From positions 461,001 to 525,000 of the forward strand of contig NC_060117.1 of assembly GCF_021155765.1 (NCBI RefSeq): a DNA stretch of 64,000 nucleotides. The letters run 5' to 3'. Every line of letters begins with the position of its first letter. The first letter of the stretch is position 1. Position numbers and translations under genes: made by a program. The DNA comes from Diprion similis (Eukaryota; Arthropoda; Insecta; Hymenoptera; Diprionidae). Below, one piece after another: positions 60,964 to 64,000 of the stretch. The notes under the pieces are model-generated. The model was given only the letters and a program-made list of their open reading frames with translations, did not search any database and was not told where the DNA came from.

Positions 60964-63900
60964 GTATGGGAGTGTATACCAGAAATAAGTGTATCTCCTA
61001 TATTAATCAAATCATATCTATAAAGATTGTCGATTGGCAAGGTATCGTCTTTTGTAGATTTTATAGCAAATGCATAGTATTATGTAATTAAGTTGAAAAG
61101 TATTGCAAATGCATTGATACATGGAGTAGCCTAGATATGAGCCCTGCTTGGGCGACGAATAACCATGTTTTCACAGATTCGAACCAAAGAAGCGCGAGTC
61201 GATTCTACCTGGATGAATAAGATTGCGCAAACGAGACAATAATATGCTGCAGTTATGTTGGGCAAAGAATGGTGTGAGTGTTTTAGATTGCTGAATTGTG
61301 GAGACCATACGTGATGTCGGAAATATGGCAATCGAGGGGGAAAAAGGCATTATACAGAGGTACCGGTTATGTAGACAGCGTTTCTTGCGACTTTCATTGC
61401 CATAGTTAACATGGACAAATATCAAGTTTTTCGTACCTCAAGTGAATGGCATAAGAAAATATGACGGATGATCATTTTGGATACCTGACTGACTGGCACA
61501 GTAACCAATATCGTTGTTCTTGTTGTTGTTGTTGTTGTTGTTGTTTTAAGCTATAGGAATCCCAGCAGAAATTAAGCCGGCAAGTCTGCGAATTTTATTG
61601 CTAACCACTAGCTTCGACAGAGGAGGGAAATCTCTACTCTACCTCCACCCTCATCTTCCGCTGCCCTGGATAGGGTTGGATGTGGATTTGCTATTTGGTA
61701 TCAGATATTCCCCACAACGTAAATATTTGGATTGTGCAGAGGCAGAATACAAAGGCGGCCACTTTATCAGCTTTCAAGAAAGCAAGCCAGAAGTTATCGA
61801 AAATTATGCCCGGTAACCTAAAAGAATAGTATCTATAGACATAAAATATATATTTATGAATGGTTCGCCGATGGCATGATGGAACGAATTGAATACTGCG
61901 TATCGACATTTTTATCAAGCTGTCAACAATATCGAAGCTAAGGGATCAGAGCTCACGAGTTTGACGCCATCCAATGACCAACGTAGTATCTTTTTATATA
62001 CAAATTTGAGATCTGTGTATGCAATATTGATATCTAATTCGTAAGTTGGAAATTAATGGGGCGACGGGCGGTGCTTCACATACCTTTTGATTTTCGGCTG
62101 TAGGATTGGCTGCTTTGTCAAGATTGAACATATGAATTGGAATCTGAAACTGTACCAAGGGTCGAACCACAATAGTCCGAGCTGCTCGACAGAGTAATAC
62201 AAGATATTCATCCATTCATGTACGAAAACCAGGCGTTATTGCCATCAGAAGATCAATGAGAGGGGACCGGGGCTAGTACTATTGGCAAAGATTTAAAAGT
62301 GTGCTGATAGTGGCAGTTGTGCAGTTGGAAATACGAATGATAACGTATGTGTTCGAACGTAGATCACCCCAATCTATACAGAGGTAAAAGGTCAATGATT
62401 GGTTGTAATAACATTTGTGAAACCATATTTGGGGGGTTGGGGCAATCAATGTGACAATTTAAGCTTCAGGAGTGCTGTCGCATTAGGGTAATTGATCCTG
62501 GGAGCAGAGTTGTAAGAATATCGGTGGCGAGAGGGTTCGTAAGGTGTAACGAGGTAACAGATGTATGAATATGGCTGTTCAGAGCGGAATATTACTATCA
62601 TTTTCTGTGCAAATATTTGGGGTGGGGATAGGGAAAGTCAACATTGTCATTTTGAGCTACAGGAATTCCGACTGATGCGATAGCGACGCAATTGCGAGAT
62701 ACGGCGCATGGATCGCTGGGCTTGGCGTACGAATCGTATGGCGCATTCCCCTGAACGTTTGACGAGGTACCGTGATCAATACTAAATAATCCTGAACAGA
62801 AATATGAGAGTGAAATACCGGTTGATCGCAGTTGGGTACATGGTAATCTACAAACATTTTCCTGCACACTATCTCGTCCGACAATGTAAGATGATAGATG
62901 TAAATTCTTCGCAATAAGGTACATTATACGCAACAAACGTTTCTTGGCTGAAATTTAGGTGTACAACAGAGTACGTAAACTTGTGGAGATATCAATCTCG
63001 GAAGTTGGGAGGAGCAATGTTTGATTTCTTTTCTAGAAACTAAAGAGAAAGCAGATAGAGCCTCACCTGTCTTTTAACCAGCATGACGTGTTAATGCTTT
63101 TCGACGTGGCACAAGTCCTTGTGACATACAAACAGTGCTAGATGCAAAATAATACAGACGTTCTCTTCCGTAGAAGCTCTGGTGAAATAGTGCAGTGGAG
63201 TTGGTTCAGTTCTGTGTAAATTTGCATGTGGTTACGTGGGCAAGTCTTTCAAGCGATGTGTAAATATTGAAAATTGCTGTGCGGCTATGATGTTGCTAGG
63301 TATTGAAGGCACAAAGAATTATATGTAATCTTCTTTATTGGACAAGCTGAAGACTGTGGCATTGTACTTTGTATATAATATGGCATAGCTCTGCAAAATT
63401 AATCAGGTACGCAAGAATGATCCTCGTGTTCCCGGCACAAGTAAATTTGTTGTACCTGCGTATCGTGGCACCCAATTTACAATACACTGTAAAGCCTATG
63501 GACATTAAGTATGATCGGATTTGAAGTGGCATAGCATTTTAGGCTGTTATCGGTGAGTGATATGGAATGCAATTACTATTACTATCGGGCTTTCTTGCTG
63601 TTGATTGTTCTTCAGAAATAGCGATGCGCATATACGTACATAGATGCATACATACACACCTATACACACACACACACACACACGTACGTGCATATAATAT
63701 TACGTTGCATACCCACAGGCGTATCTGTATATGATTGTGCTTAATAACTATAGTTCTGCCTCTGGTTATATACAACTTCACAATAATTGTGTAGCATCGA
63801 TTGTAATGAACTCACTCTTACGATTTTATCTCTTTTGTAATGCTGTGTATATTTGTATTATTTGAAAACGATGTGAATAAATCGCAGCTATGCGCCGGGA

Positions 63901-64000
63901 GGTAGGGCGGGGAGGGGAGAACCTGGGAGGCCAATCTCTTTATCTGTAGGTTGAACAACTTTTACAAGGAAAACCTGTGCTACGCTTTCAAGGAAGAAAA
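60964..64000. other. Poorly resolved right end
   Basis: Holds an open plus frame at 61598-61816 (after CTTCGACAG) and a 66-base minus exon-like segment at 62084-62149, with another upstream of it at about 62.65-62.79 kb. None could be assembled into a full model. Microsatellites: (TTG)n at 61519-61545 and (AC)n at 63664-63683. The final 100 bases are GC- and purine-rich. Confidence 0.45.

Overview
The window reads as insect nuclear DNA. Its genes have many small introns with GT/AG borders, there are three S1 serine proteases of the clip-protease class used in arthropod haemolymph cascades, there is a TRPA ankyrin channel, and there is a muscle gene resembling the insect thick-filament protein myofilin. 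A hymenopteran (perhaps a sawfly) is my best guess, from general resemblance only. No bacterial, viral or complete transposon sequence was recognised. Gene models were built by hand from open frames, splice borders and codon-phase agreement; no search was run.

Left part (1-14.6 kb): a complete TMEM192 gene on the plus strand (246-1263), then a small unidentified minus-strand coiled-coil gene (3449-6846) whose start codon lies in the last 10 bases of its first coding exon. About 7.8 kb without a convincing gene follows. It holds GC-rich promoter-like patches, three perfect CRE palindromes and a tight triplet of CACGTG E-boxes.

14.6-28.3 kb: one minus-strand locus with a shared 25-residue first exon at 28.3 kb. 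That exon can join, all in phase 0, to two one-exon endings (stops at 25390 and 22736) or to a multi-exon body, which in turn ends either in a short exon (stop at 18055) or in a six-exon Glu/Ala-rich coiled-coil tail (stop at 14635). I call it myofilin-like.

31-43.4 kb: SDE2 (genome maintenance and splicing factor with a self-processed ubiquitin-like head), then a plus-strand array of three trypsin-like proteases. The first has no clip domain; the other two are CLIPB-type zymogens with a clip domain. All three have a phase-1 intron after the signal peptide, as expected of tandem duplicates.

44.5-57.1 kb: FAM161 (minus, ciliary/centrosomal family) and COQ6 (plus, ubiquinone hydroxylase) share a short head-to-head promoter carrying a CACGTG box. 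The third COQ6 intron, about 5 kb, contains a complete antisense TRPA channel gene. Forty-one bases after the COQ6 stop is a perfect hairpin with 32-bp arms.

57.2-64 kb: poorly resolved. There is a TATA box, two coding-like plus-strand blocks of unknown family, and several minus-strand exon-like segments. Microsatellites and a recurring TATAGGTATA-like motif are scattered through the window.
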